DNA of 64,000 bases from Pelecanus crispus (GCF_030463565.1 NC_134643.1:44058221-44122220); one strand, 5' to 3'. Shown: positions 27,101 through 40,574, counted from the stretch's first letter. Program-made: numbers and translations. Notes: generated from the sequence alone by a model not told the origin.

Positions 27101-30100
27101 CCACAGTAGATAGGGTTTTGGGCATGGCAGTGATGTGCTTACAGCAATTTGTTGCTAAGCAGAAATGTTGCTTGGTGTCATATCAACTGAAATGTTTTCA
27201 GTGTGTATGGCTCCCAGTCCAGATGTGCATTTCAATGGTTTAAATTCAGAAGTTATGAACATGTAGATACCCCTAGTCATACTTGGCTCCAGGGCCAAAA
27301 TGTTGATAGGACAGCATTTCATTGAGATAAATGCAGTGAGAAGAAATATTACATGACATGACCTTACTGCAGGCACTCAAAAATGTTTTGCAGTGGGACA
27401 CTAGCCTAACTAGCATGCTACCAAGATATTTTTCTTAGGCATTAATTTTCTCTGCATCTCCAGATATACCTGTTGTCCTGAATTTACTTAGAGAAGTCAG
27501 TCCTTTTCTCCTCTTTTGTCCTACCTTTCCTCCAGAACTACAAAGTTAAATCTTGTTTACTTCACTTCTTTAACCAAACTGCATTGAATTAGTTCCTGTT
27601 GCAACTTCATTAACTTCATTCAGCACAGTTGCACCAAGGATTAGCTTGCCCTGCTCACCAATCCTTAAAAGAAAATAATTTAATCAGATATAACTGACAT
27701 AACCAACAAACAGCCCAAGAAAGATTCTTCCTTAACCTTGAGGTCCACTGTCTTCATAGTCTAAAAATGGCATGTAGCTTAGCCACTCTTAGATGCTTAA
27801 ATGCCCTCAGAGTGGTCTAAGCGATAGCCTCACAAAATTGAAAGCCTTAGAAAGCAAAGAACAAAGAAAGCTTTTATAGTTTTGCTGTCTGTGCAACAAA
27901 TTCTCTCCTTGTAGTATGTCATAATATGAATTCTGATGTCTTCCAAGTGATATTTAATCCAGGTCCCAAGTGGGATTTTTTTTGTCTACACTGTGGCATG
28001 ATGGATGTCCCATACGAGTGACTCACTCATCCCTAAAATCTCCTGGAATTGTGTCACTATGCAATAGGATATTCACTGAAAAAAAAAAAAAAAATCTATC
28101 CCTGAACAACAAAATAAAATTGCACTGTTGAGTTACAGACTCATAAAAATAGGAGGTGATTGTGGTAAGGCTGAATGATGAATCCATTAAAAGGAGAGTT
28201 TAAAAATTACTTCCGGTGTTTTATATATAGATATATATGGATATTTTACTCATGGTATAACTTTTACTATCTTGAGAGGAAGCACAAAAAGATTTGACTC
28301 CTCAAACAGAAAGCACAAATGTGATTTATGGATTCAAATTCATCTATGGCTTTCTGCTGACAGAACTCATGACTTCATCTAAACTAGCAAAAGTTTTATT
28401 CTGCAGTTCTAGTAGAATCAATGACTCAATAATATAGGAAAAAAGAAAATAAAAAGGACTGTTACCCTTTATTTATGTTAGCTCAACCATACTGCAGTGA
28501 GGACTCAATTAAAATGTAGCAGAAATGCTCCTGAGAGCAGACTGGCACAGATTCATTTGATTCCTTAAAAAGTACCTACATGGCATACAAATGTTCTTCT
28601 GGAGAAAGTACTGTGTGGAACAGCCCTGTTACCAGAAGGACAGGACTGGAAACTTCTCTCATTTTTAAGATGAATTCTCTATTGCTTTTTTCAAGAATTG
28701 ATGCAGTGAGGGTAATTCCCTCTCCCCAGTTCCAGGAGCTTCTCCATATTTCCTGTTTATTAGTATTGCTGATTTCTAAACGTCAACTTGGGACAAGAAA
28801 GAAGGGACTGTCCCTATAGAAGCAGTATACTTATGTGCCCTTTTTAGTCCTGTCTCAAAGGGTGTGAACATGACATGGGAGACCAAGCTTCTCCACTCCA
28901 CAACAAGCCAGTACAGGGTGGGTAGTCCTACGGCGAATTACTCCCTGAAACAAGGTGGATGGGTGAGGGTGGTTATGCCCCGCAGGGCCATGCCTGAACA
29001 GCCACACCGCCTTCCAGGCAACACATTTATGGATTTGCCTCAAGTTGTAATATCTTTCCCATTTTACAGAACTTATGTAGGATGTTCATCTGGTTTGCAG
29101 TTTGGAAAAGGATGGGACCCATCAGGATATGTCATAATGAAGTGATATAACAGGAGAACATGGGAGGACACCAGATGTTCATGCAAGGGGCTATCTTTTA
29201 GAAGTGCAGGCTGTTTGACACAAAGGGTTTCACCCTCAGTTAGTATAAACAGGCAGAGGCAGCACTGTCTCCAGCTGTTGTACAGAGCTGTATGAACGAC
29301 AGAGCTGTGCCAGCTATTGCAGACCAGGTGAACAGTTTCAGGGGACTCATGAAAAAGCACCACAGTGCAATACTCAGTAAGTGACTGCTTGGCTTTTCTG
29401 ACATTGTACTCTTTGCAGAATTGTTTCCAAAGCTGTGATCATCTTATAGTTGCTTCACGTTTTCCTAGGTTGAAATCAAAATGACCTAGCTTCTATTCTG
29501 GTTCAGCTGTAGTTGACTTGCTGGCTGGCTGTTGTTACTGCAAAGGTTTCTGAACTTCTTTTATTATTCTCCTCCACAGTACTGGTTTTAGTTTAGCATC
29601 TGGTGCTCCAGAGTGTTTTCTATGTCTTTTTTTTTTCCTTTCTCTCACATACATTTCCAAGCTGCTGTAAACAAGCTGTATTGCTGGTGAGCAGACAGAA
29701 AACAGCTTGAAAGGATAGGAAGGACATAAAAATGTGAATTCCCATCAGAACAGAACTTGAGTATCTTCAGCTGTGGTTAGGCAGGCACTTCTGGTGTGGC
29801 TATTAGACCCTGCAGTGTTGGGCTGTCGGAGGGCATATTCAAACTCCTTATAATACAGCTTTCTGATAAGCTACTAAGAACAAAAATCCATCAGTTCTAG
29901 CAAATTCTAGATATACTCTGAATCTGTTTGCTAGAAGAGAGCTTTAGCCAGATGTGGCTGGGCAAAATTCCCCTTTCCCCCCAAGGGTGGGTTACCATTC
30001 AGTGAGCGCTAGTGGCTGCTGCTGTCATCCCAGGAATGGCTGTGTTCAACTGGTGCTGCGTGGGTATGATATAGAGAGTGACCACAGATCCTCCGGTTGG

Positions 30101-30679
30101 AAAGATGTTTAATCCAGCTCATCACGCTGCTAGTCGTTGATCCAAATGTCCTCTGTTTGAAGTACTGCTGAAGGGGGAAGTTCTTTTTACTCCCATCTGG
30201 TTATGACTAATCTCAGCCAGGCTCTCTTTGGCCAAGAAGGGGCCCAGGACAAGAACGGTCTCTCTCCCTCCTAATTACAGGCTTTACCCTTTGGTTGAAC
30301 ACAGAAAGACTAGCAATTAGAGTACAGAAATGCCGGTAGGAATACGTGAACATGGAGTCAGTTTAGAAGGTGATATGTTAAAGCTGATTCAAGCCTGTAC
30401 ACAATCTCCTTCTCATTATGGAGGTGTAATTAATCACTTTGTCTCATTATCACACTATTGGATTAAATAGAGTCATGTTAACCTTCCTCCCTATCTTGGA
30501 ATCTACTCTGGCACAACCGAAGCCAATTTCCTTTGGAAAATGTGATTGAGCTTTTATATCTTTGTGGATACGTGGCTCTGCAGAGATCTAATATTAAGTC
30601 GATTTTAGCCTTTTCATCAATCACCTGAACTTGAATAGCATGTTAAAGCCATTGCCTTGGAGAGCATCCCCCCCTTGGG
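24103..30679. other. Intergenic DNA, no gene recognised
   Basis: AT-rich sequence with short chance ORFs only. A (TA)-rich stretch at 28221-28242 and A runs at 26380-26391 and 28079-28094 are simple repeats. Confidence 0.7.
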
Positions 30680-31403
30680 GTGTCTTGTTGGCTGAGTTTA
30701 GCTGGCTGAGTCCAAGGTCGGCTCTTTTGTTGATTAGGGCTGCGGAGAAGACAGCTATAGGCGAGGACCTGCCCCTCCTCTGCCTTGGGAGCTGCTTTTA
30801 AGCTGAGGATTTACTGCTGGTCCCACCTGGGCTAGGTGGCAGCTGGGTAGCAGCTGTGCCTGGGCTCATATCTCCATCCGTGATCTTGGCCTGGATCCGG
30901 ACCCGCTGGCTGGGCTTCCTGGCTTGGCCTCCGACCAGCCTGGTCACTGAGCTGGGCGATTGCTGGGCTGTGTCTGGCCCCGGTCGCCATCTCTGGGCCT
31001 GACCCAGAGCCCCACGTGCCCCTCGGCGTGCCGGCTCCTTGCTGCTGAGCCCGCTGCCTCTGCCAGCCTTGCTACCCCACTTGGCTCCCAGCGCTCCTTC
31101 CCTGGCGAGCAGCTAGCCCTTGCTGCACCCTAAGACAAGTTCTAAGGACTCGTCTTCTAAGTCTACTAATAATCAAATAATCTTTCTCATGTCTCCTTTC
31201 CATGGTCCAGTTCTGAGACAGGTCTGAAAGCAGTGTCACCTGAGTAAAAACTAAGGGAAACCCTGAAAGCCATAACTTGACATAGCCCAAACCTCTAGGC
31301 TTTAGCCCTGTGCTTTATTTCAACAAATCAAGATTTATTGAATCACGGGACCTACCCTCCTGCTTGCCAATTGATCCCCCAGACGTTTGGTGCCCGTTAC
31401 CCC
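30680..31403 (+). mobile_element. Possible decayed LTR with primer-binding-site remnant
   Basis: A GC-rich core (30700-31120, full of CTGGC/CCTGG blocks) is followed by AATCAAGATTTATTGAATCA and then TTTGGTGCCCGTTACCCC at 31386-31403, which resembles a retroviral tRNA primer site after an LTR end. Limits are guesses and no target duplication was found. It could instead be ordinary GC-rich intergenic DNA. Confidence 0.3.
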
Positions 31404-32599
31404 GTTCCTGTCAAACTTGTGGGGTGAGGTCAGCGGTGGGGTCATGATGTGACGCTAAGGGAAGCTGACCATGGAGGGAACAGAGGTCAGCAGAGCTATG
31501 GGAAGGAGAGCCTAGGTTTGCTGCAGTCAGGGGGACAAATAACATCACAAAACTTCACAGGGAAGCAGCTTTCATGATTGATATTATTCACAAGGCAGAA
31601 CAATTGCTATGCAAGGCAGAAACTTCCATGCAATTTTGCTGTGGTTTATATTCTGCAGTGGGGATGGGCTCAGGCTTCACAGTGGTTTGGGTTTTGATAT
31701 CGGACTCCTTCAGGCCTCACTTAATCCCAATCAGACTGTTGTGGTAATGCAGGGACCATGTGGTATGGAGGAATCCCTATCAAAACATAGACCTTCACCC
31801 TCTCCCAGGTTCCACAAACCAATAACACGCTCATTTGTGTGCTATCCAGTACCCAATCATTTATAGCTGGACTGGAAATAAGAAAGTCCTCTCCATTTCA
31901 CCCAACCCAGAAACATTTTGAGTGGCATGGAGAGTCCCACAGTGGTGAGTGAGTGTTACAACAAGTAGCAGGGAGTAGCACAAGCTGGGTGCAAAATGCG
32001 CACCAGTGCAAGAGGCAGCCAGCATCCACGTTCATGGGTTTCCCTCAGAGCAGCTTTTGCTCGTTTCACAAATCGGCTGCTACAAATGCCCCACGGGGAA
32101 CCGAGCTCAGCAAGGTGGGGGCCTGAAGTAGGAGTGAATCCTGTAACTCTCGTGGAGTATAAGGAGCTTCTCCTGACCAGACTGTAAGTTGGTGGCTGTG
32201 CTGGGTAGGACAGGGCATACCAGAAGGGTCAGGCATACTTTGATGCCCTGCCGCAGCCTCACCCTGCACCAGCCCTGAGCCTCCGAGCCCTGTTCTGGAC
32301 CGCTATCAGAGAGGAGCCGAGGCTGCAGGTGAGTGCTTTGAGCCGGAGAGACCTCCCAGCAGCTCTGAGTGAGGAGGGACCATAGCATGCCATCAGGCAC
32401 GTTGGAGGAGCAGGCACCCTGAGCTGCAGGTAGCAGGAGCAACGGCAGAAGAAATTGGGATGCGGACCTCCTCTAGGAAAGGCTGATATCCTGTTTCCCC
32501 TGCCCTCACTAGGAGGAGTTTGGAGGTAAGAGATGGTGCGGAGAAAAGGCAACGGTGCTGAGCACAGGCAGCTAGAGTGTGCAGAGCCAAAGGCAGAGC

Positions 32600-33017
32600 A
32601 GAGGCTGCACCATGCCAGGTGGGAGACGCATGAATTGGGCTGGTTCAGCCTGCAGAAGAGAAGGCTGCGAGGAGACCTTATTGCAGCCTTCCAGTACTGA
32701 AAGGGGGCCTAGAGGAAGGATGGGGGCAATCTTTTTAGCAAGGCTTGTTGTGACAGGACAAGGAATAATGGATTTAAACTAAAGAAGAATAGATTTAGAC
32801 TGGATATAAGAAATTTTTTCCAGTGAGGGTGGTGAGACACTGGAAAAGGTTGCCCGGAGAGGTAGTGGAGGCCCCATCCCTGGCAACATCCCAGGTCAGG
32901 TTGGATGGGGCTCTGAGCAACCTGATGGAGTTCAAGCTGTCCCTGCTCACTGCAGGGGGGTTGGGCTGGATGACCTCTAAAGCTCCCTTCCAACCCAAAG
33001 CATTCTATGATTCTATG
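32600..33017 (+). mobile_element. CR1 LINE 3' fragment
   Basis: A 5'-truncated CR1 encodes remnants of the C-terminal region ([20 protein letters not shown], and VRHWKRLPGEVVEAPSLATS) and ends in CCAACCCAAAGCATTCTATG. Its tail differs from the other copies (ATGACCTCTAAAGCTCCCTT), so it belongs to a different CR1 subfamily. It has several frame breaks. Confidence 0.9.
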
Positions 33018-36000
33018 TTTTTTTTCCCACCTGCCTGCACCTTATAAAATGATAGCCTGCTTCTGAAGATACGGATCCAAGGAACTTCCCCCCCACCCCA
33101 GGTGACCTTGGGACCTGTGTGACCCCGAGAGCTGTGCAAGCATTCCCAGCGGTGCCTCAACATCTGGAAGGATCCAGGTCTGTGTCGTGCATCAGAGCTC
33201 ACAGCCCTGCGGCGGTCAGTGTACCCCATCCGGGGGCTGGCCTGGCTTTTCGCTTTAATCCATTCAGGCATTTTTCACGTCCTCTCTACTGTGCTGAAAA
33301 TGCTGAAATGTTTTTTTGGCTGTAAAGCTTGGAGAGGCCTCCCCTTGCTAACCAGCTGCCTGCTGGTGTCTGACTCCAATGTTGCACTTGAATGCACCGC
33401 GGTGCTGGCCCATAGCCCCACATGGGGAGATATCTCAGGGAGGGATTTCTGCCTCTTGTCATCGCACCTCTGGGTTTCCTTTTAATCTTGGCCAGGCAGA
33501 ATCTCTCTGAAAATGAAACAGAGGAAATAAATATGACCTGGTTTTGCATAGAATTACAAAAATAACATTTTTCTATGCAAAATCATAATCCAGACTTCCT
33601 GGGCTTCAACAAACTTAAAAGGTTTATGAACCTCTGAGATTCATTTTGCTCTCCTTAATTAAACTCTCCATGTCTTGAGAAAGCCAAAGGGAGGCTACAG
33701 GCATGTTTACCTGGCATAACAAATGGCAGGGACTTGTAGGAATGGTAGGAAAAAGCTGGTACTTTCTTTCTGTCTTCTGGTTTCTCCCAGAGATAGCAAC
33801 TCACTAGGGTCATGCAAGACTTTGCAGCTTGCACTGGCTTGAAGAAATATCTGGAGAGACTTCTTAAGTGGGGGAGGAGGGAGGCTGGCACCTGAGTGCA
33901 TCCTTTTATACTCTGCAGAGGCTCCAGGATCTCAGCCCTAGCTACTCTGGCAGGGCATTACAGAGTTATCTGATTATAGTAAAATATATTCCCTGACTGC
34001 ATCTGAAATGTTCTTTCGTCTCTAATTGTATATGCTGGGAGGACTGAAAAAGCTTTTGCTTTCCCAGCCTCTTAAAATAATCTTTTCTCTAATGCATTTT
34101 GAAGTATTTTTGTAAATGTCTTATAGACATAATGGGCTCCAATCTATGTGATTTCAGCCTCACACTTATGAAGAGGAATCTTACATTAAAAATCAGTGGT
34201 CAGACAGCAAGAGAAGGTCACTCCAAGACCATCAGGTGTCTACTGCAGGAGCACAAGGGCAGGTTTTGATGCTATCCCAAGCTAGCAAGCTCTGACAGGT
34301 CCTCAGGGGCAGCCTCAAATAATGTGAAGTCCGAAGCAAGGCTGAGAAGAAAAGCCCTAAATTATCTTCAAATCAGCGAATGGACTTGTCCAACTGTTTC
34401 TTACTGCCTGCTCAATGGGGCTGCCCCCTGCCCTCTCTCCAGCTCCCTTCTCCCCTGCACACCACCTCCACAAGCTAGATCTTCAGGTCTTACGAGGCCA
34501 GGTGATATTCCTGGTTGACTGTCATTGCTCTGGTTTTAGAGAAGACAAAAGACTGCTTTGCTCAGTGCCGTGCGGTAGATGATGAGCAGAATTAAGCCCA
34601 GAACCAGGGGACAGGTCTTCCTCCCCTTCAAGCCAATGTAAATGAAGAGTGAGTCCACTGGAGCCGCTGGTGTTGTGTGGAAGGAAGGAAGACAGGAACA
34701 CAAGCGTTTGCCACTTAGGCCTAAAGTGTCCGCAGACGTATTTCTCACCAACATCTTCCAAATGTTTCAGTGCAGTAATGATGGGAACCCTAACGTAGAT
34801 GAGGTGCCAGTGGCTGGTTTTGTCATGATACCAAGCAAGCCTTAGAGCAGAGCTCCAGCCACCTCCTCCCTAACATCTTCTTCTACCTTATGTTCAGTAA
34901 ATGATCAGTGCTTTTCAGGCACGGAACTAATTGTTACCAGTTAATCAAGATTTTAAAGGGGTGTAGGGTTATTAAATCACATGTTGGTTGGCTATCAGTG
35001 AGATGCAGACACTGTGAAGAGGCAAAGCGTTTTTCTTAGCATTGAAGAATTGGCTAGCAAAGTAAGGGAGATGTTTCCTTCTGGACAATTTATAGTTGTG
35101 GAGTGAAATCTTTATACCTACACCTTATTTTCTAGGCTTAAAATTGTTTTCCTTTTCTTCCCAAAATATTAAACGTGTTCCAAACTGGCCTATTTCAGCT
35201 GTTGTTACAGGCACTTACACACTTACCAAATGGCAGTATTTTATATTTATTTCAGATTTGCTTGATCTCCCTACAGCGCCTTCACTACACCACCCACACC
35301 TAGGGGGTAAGTCTGTAAACTGCTGGTTCACAGCTGCCAGTTTTGAAACAAGAAAACAACTGTTGGAAAAAAGAGCAAGTTTCATGCTCCCCTCCCACCC
35401 AGCTTTGGAATGTCATCTATGACATTAAACTGCTGTCACATCCAGGGTGAGAAATATCCAGCCAGAGACGGGGGCAAGTCTGGTGTCTCACGTTCAGGGT
35501 GAAAATGAGGACTTTATTTGGAAAACGGAGGAGCTCTGACTGAGGCAGACCTTTTCATCCCCTGGGAGGTCCCACAATATCAGGCTTGGAGGTCACGGCA
35601 CTTTGCAAACAAGCAATGCAGCCTTTGGCCCCCTCACCAGCAAAGTCGTCATGTCCTCCGAGGGGAGCAGGGGTGGGCTTCAGGCTCTCGGAGCTTAAGC
35701 CGGTGCTGACTGACACCATTAGGAATCATTTCATGGCTCCAGGAGGCCTTGGAGAAAGCGCTTGAAAAAATATACCCTAAATTCTTATCACATTTCTGAT
35801 GCAATAAATAAATTTGGAAAGAATCTGGACGTTAACGCTTCCTGCCCACTTGGATCTTCTCAGAGGATCACAGTCAGCATGGCTTAAATTTACCTCATTT
35901 GTGTATGAAGCCTTTCTTTTCACCCCTTTATCTCCCAAGCTGTTAAATTTTAAATCATTACACAGGCGATGAGGCCTTGCTCAGGACCTCTCTGAGCTGG

Positions 36001-36949
36001 AAGGAGAAAGCATTGCCATGACCCAAGCACCTCTCAGTAAACCCTCCTTGTTGACCAAGGTGGTTGAAGACCTGCTTCCCCGGACGCGGTGGGCGCGGGC
36101 TCTGCTTTGCGCCCCGTCGTTGGCTTCCCTTTTGCTTCTGCCTCAGAGCGGGTTTGCGGGCAGCGTTCAACCCCTTCCAGCATCAGGGGGTTATTTTTGT
36201 CCCCCAGCTGGCTCTGGGCTGCCCAGCCCGGGCTGTGGAGCATTAAGACATTCATCGCCACTGCTTTTAATTTTCCCTTTTTATAGAGAGAACTAAATCA
36301 GAGGGAGTTTGATGTTCCCCTCTAATTATTTTTTACTTCAAAAGGGGGAGTTTTAAGCACACCAGTGAGGACAAGAACTACTGGAAGCTACAGCCCTGCT
36401 CCTCCGTAAGGAAACAATGGCCATGGTCCTGCCAGGGGAGCTGGGTTAGGGCTTGTTAGTGCTCCTCATACCGTATTTAATCTTATTAAACATATCAGCC
36501 TTCCTCTGCCAGTTGAAAGTTAATATTGGTGAAGTCACAGGTCAAAAAAAGCCCAAAACAATCTTGGGTGAGCTGCTGAGTTTTCATTTTAGAAATGAGT
36601 TTTGAGGAACTCGGTCAGTGGCAAGTCAGGCACTTTGCAGCCGCTGTGGGTGACATGGGACATTAACTCAGGTCTCTTTAATTACAGCGGGGAAGGGGGC
36701 GATACTGGACTTGCTGAAATGAGTAGTGAACCCGCTATTGATTTTAATGGGAACAAACTCGGGTTTGGGCCAAGCGGTGTCTTATGCATGGGTGATTAAG
36801 GAAGGGAAGGGAAAGAGAAAGGAGGCTACAGCCGCGTTCTCCACTTCTGTTTTTTCACGAGCGGTTGGTGGTTAACAAGCACGCACAAGCAAATGCCGGC
36901 TTCCACCTGTGAGAAACTGGCCTCTGTGTCAGGGTTTGCCTTGCTCTTG
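33018..36949. other. Intergenic DNA, no gene recognised
   Basis: Mixed composition with a GC-richer part at about 36060-36245. The ORFs are short and overlap on both strands. No exon of CSRP2, the expected downstream neighbour in mammals, was recognised. Confidence 0.65.
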
Positions 36950-37290
36950 GGTGTCTGCGGCTGGCGTTCGGGCAGGCATTGCTGCCATCCTGTGGAGAGC
37001 CAGGCCGAGGGACGGCTGCGGGGCCGCGGCGGTGGTGGGACGGGCCCCATGGTGGTGGGGCTGGCGATTGCCTGGCGGGGTTTTGGGCCAGGGCCATCGG
37101 GTGTTCCCCTGGCCAGCTCCAGGACTTTAAGAGTCAGTTTGCGTTGCACTGGTCCGGCTGGAGCGGGAATTGCGCCTGTGCTGCGTAAAATAGCCGGAGG
37201 CGAGAGCCACTGGGGCAAGCTGTCGCCCTCCGCTACTCATTCAGTGCTCAGATCCAACAGGGACCGCTCACCTGGACACGTGGTGGACGG
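36950..37290. promoter_or_regulatory. Orphan CpG-rich patch just 3' of E2F7
   Basis: About 25 CpG dinucleotides (hand count) occur in roughly 340 bp of GC-rich sequence between AT-rich flanks. It begins less than 100 bp past the E2F7 poly(A) signal. Overlapping ORFs of 151 codons (plus, 36893-37348) and 130 codons (minus, 36826-37218) show no homology and are explained by base composition. It may be a small promoter or enhancer CpG island. Confidence 0.45.
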
Positions 37291-37355
37291 ATGTTTCTTC
37301 TCAAGGGTGCTCTCCATACTGAAATCACAGCCTCAGCCTCGGTTTTAATTCCATT

Positions 37356-37361
37356 TTTATT
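37356..37361 (-). terminator. Distal poly(A) signal AATAAA for E2F7
   Basis: A canonical hexamer on the minus strand is followed by a CTGTGATTTC GT-rich stretch suited to cleavage near 37335-37345. It is the last good signal before the CpG-rich patch. Confidence 0.65.
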
Positions 37362-37813
37362 CTGTAAAAGTTTAATATTTTGCTAAAAGATAGTATAAAA
37401 AAAAAAAAAATTCAACCCAACAGTGTGATTGGAGTAAAGCGATATGCAGACAGCTAAAAAGATGGCTAGAGAAGAGGAAAAGCAGGACATCTAATCACTG
37501 AAGAACAGTTATAAACAGCAATAAAATTAATATCTATATTAAACTAGCAGTGCAAAGATACAAACTGGAAGCAGCTTTACATTAAAAATACAGCTTTTTA
37601 AATACAGAAATAGCACCAATTTACAAAAGACAATCAGAAATGTAAACGTGGCAGGTAGATTCAAGTATAAGTTATACGCTCACCCTCCTCAGCAACTGTC
37701 TTGGGACAGAAAGGTTTCACAAACCCTGCAGAACATCCTGGGTACGCAATTCGCCTCAGTGCAAATACAAATCCTGCTCTTCCAAAGCTACTTTGCTGAT
37801 GAGGTGTTCCTAG

Positions 37814-37819
37814 TTTATT
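37814..37819 (-). terminator. Possible proximal poly(A) signal AATAAA for E2F7
   Basis: A second canonical hexamer lies about 460 nt upstream of the distal one on the minus strand and could give a slightly shorter 3' UTR. Confidence 0.4.
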
Positions 37820-40397
37820 TTAGTCCTTAGCTTTCAGTGAAGGCAAAGATAGGAAAGGTAAACTCGTTCCCTCCTGACAACCAACCCTTCCCCCTCACCG
37901 GTCTAGCTGAGCAGCTCAGGTACTGCAAGTAGCATTGATCCCTTGGCCGCCCGACTGCTTCGGTGGTCCCACTCCTATTGTAGTGAGAATTTTGCATTGA
38001 CAAAACCAAGACGGCATATCAACCCCCTTCTTCTCCCAGGCCCAAATCTGCTTTCGCAACCATGACCCATCAAACAGCTTTGATCGTGAGGGAGCCGATC
38101 TTCATTTCCAGACCTGCTGTATTTACGGAAACTCAAAACTGGAAGTAGAAATCGGAAACTGAAGATCCATCTTCAGTCCCTGCATTTTCAAGTATAGTTA
38201 GGTTAGTTATGGCACAGAATCACATTACTGACAAAGAAAGGCAATTTTTGCAATGATGCTTCCACTGGAGCAAAGAGCCAATATTAGCTGTAATCCTCCT
38301 CTCTGCTCCCAGCTGCCATTTCACTAAAAGGCTGCACTGTACTAGAGGGGAACAGAAAAGACAAGGTTTGGAGAATCGATATCCACCATGTCATCCTGAA
38401 CCCTAGCAGCCTGTTTCCAGCCCCGACAGCAACGAATGCACGCTAGCAGAAGTGCAGGGGCAGCACTGTGCCAATTACACGCTGCTTTTCAAAGTGAAAT
38501 TAAGTGGGTGTGTAAGAAATAATTCAGAAGCAAAAACTGTAAACTTTCACAACTGTAGTGTAACTTAAAAAAAACCAACCAAACAAACCAACCTTAAAAT
38601 TTAGCAGTCTGAAGATTTCTCTTTATCACCCCTGAAATTTCCTATAATTCTACTACAGATTTTCTTTCAACGAGGGCTAACCAGCCCTCCTTAAAAGGCT
38701 GTTATTGGTCTATTCTAAGATAAGGCCACATTACTCAAACTCCCAGCTTCACTAAAATTCTTTCTTAAATTCCATTTTCATAATACACTTCATTATAAAA
38801 ATAAAAAACCTCATCACATCCCCAACCCCCCAAACAAAGTCCTAGCCTCCCTTGACCAACAAAGTAGCACATCCGACTGTATCTACCCTTGGAAAACCAT
38901 GACCAGTACCAATGAGAGAAGAGCTGATAATGCTGGCCTTGTGTTTGCCAAAAATCCAGAGTAACGTGATGTCAACAGCAACACTTTCTGTCTTTTAAAC
39001 AGGAAACTGCACAAATCTAATTGCAGATTGTTACACGAGTGAAAACATACCCAAGCATCAGAACATTAACTCTTAAAATTATGTCCTATATTATTAATAG
39101 CACCATCCATTATTTGAGGACTTTTAATGTTAACTGTTATACTTTTCTTCCTCTCTGTCTTCTCCTAAGGAATACAGATAATTTTTTTCTCACTTCCAAA
39201 ATTTATGGCTCCTGATCTTTTCAGCTTCTTTTTATGGTTTAGATAGACATGCCAAAAGGTAAGATCTCCCTTGTCTTCCAAGTACACTCAAACGCATTAT
39301 TAACTAGTTACAAAATTCCCGTAAGTGAAGAGTTAGGCACTTAAGTACATACCCCTCAAGTAGACTTAAGTAAACTGCTAAGTAGGCACTTAAGTAGACT
39401 CAGGTTAGACTGAATCTAATCATGTGGTTAATGACTTACCAGTGTTCCTTGGTCATAAAGTCTAGACTATATATTTAAATGGGAGATGAAATCTTAGCAC
39501 AGCCCTCTCAATGGCTTGTCGCTCTCAAATTACATTGTCAAACTTATTTAAGGAATCGGGTTTTGTATTCTTTACATCTAACTTGTATGTTTTGCTCAGA
39601 GTAAAAGAAAAAAAAATCAAGGACTAATATGGTTCATTAACACAATCATAAAAATGTTAACATTCACAGTTATTTTGGTCTTAATATTTTTCACATGTAT
39701 ACATTCACTCATATTGTGTTCAGTTATTATTAGGTTTTTCTAACCACAAGTGCTGGGCAAATTGTACAACAACCAACTGACATTCAAGTAATCCTACCCT
39801 GAGAAAATCTGCAGTTCTGAAGCTGCAAAAAAACTTTTTTGCACTAAATCCCACTCCAACATACAAAATAAATAGCAAGAGGCTGCACTGCAGAGGCAGG
39901 ATATGACAGACTGGAACCAAGGAAGCAGTTGCTCTCGCAACTGCAGGAGTTTATCAATTTCACCACAGATTTACTCAGGGTAAGTAGAGTACATGCAAAA
40001 AAAAATGCTTGCCCCAGATAAGTGCTAGACATCTCACTTAAAACCATGAATAAAGAAACCCTGGGGACTCCAAGGAAATCTGTTCGCATCTCCTCACAGC
40101 AATAAAGAGAGTTTTCCAAATTAAAAGCCCAAATACAATTTGATGCCCACAAGGCCGTATGAAGCACAGCATCTGAATTCAAATCAGTACTGAAGGAACA
40201 ATTCTGTAAAAGGTTTTCAGCACCAAGAATGATTTGTGAAGAAGGTGGTCAACAGAACCAGTGGGTGAACAGATAGTGGGGAAGCGTGCCAAAAGGGATG
40301 ACATTTTAACGCGCTCTTCTTGCCAGATAAGAGCTTGTTCTCTTGTAATCGATACAGGGTCCTAGGACAATCTGCCCACCCTTTGCAATAAGCGGAA

Positions 40398-40574
40398 TTA
40401 GTCAGGGCTGGTACTAGAGATTTCCAGTCTCCTCTGCGCAGAGCTGGCATTTCTGATCTGGTTGCCTTCATTTTTCTTCCATGCAACGGGGTCCCCAAGA
40501 CTTCCAGGAGTTTTGAAAAATGCCTCATGACGTGCAGGACGAATGCTCTTGGGAGTGAGGGGAGCTGATGAAGG
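40398..40574 (-). CDS. E2F7: E2F7 exon 13 (residues 873-930, stop codon)
   Basis: The phase-0 acceptor is CACAAATAG|CCTTCA; the nearer CATCAG at 40565 would break the frame. The exon encodes [20 protein letters not shown], then [10 protein letters not shown] and a basic end with [11 protein letters not shown] before TAA at 40398-40400. The human C-terminus has the same [16 protein letters not shown] and SSAQRRLEI blocks, so the tail is clearly orthologous. Confidence 0.95.
   Translation of the reverse strand, partial: PSSAPLTPKSIRPARHEAFFKTPGSLGDPVAWKKNEGNQIRNASSAQRRLEISSTSPD

Larger units (their letters stand above)
37340..40397 (-). other. E2F7: E2F7 3' untranslated region
   Basis: From the stop codon to the last AATAAA the minus strand has about 3 kb with no long ORF of interest and no CR1 or LTR remnant that I can see. 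That is a typical length for E2F7 3' UTRs, which are long in mammals. The proposed end is set by the poly(A) signal at 37356-37361. A T-rich tract in the transcript corresponds to the A run at 37398-37411. Several ACTTAAGTA-type motifs cluster at 39332-39402. Confidence 0.75.

Noticed and set aside
1..37000. CSRP2 exons expected 3' of E2F7 by mammalian synteny
   Set aside because: I looked for LIM-domain cysteine/histidine patterns and glycine-rich linkers and saw none; the gene probably lies outside the window.
40565..40566. CATCAG as the acceptor of E2F7 exon 13
   Set aside because: It would leave a frame two bases out with the phase-0 end of exon 12. The AAATAG acceptor nine bases upstream keeps the frame and the conserved tail.
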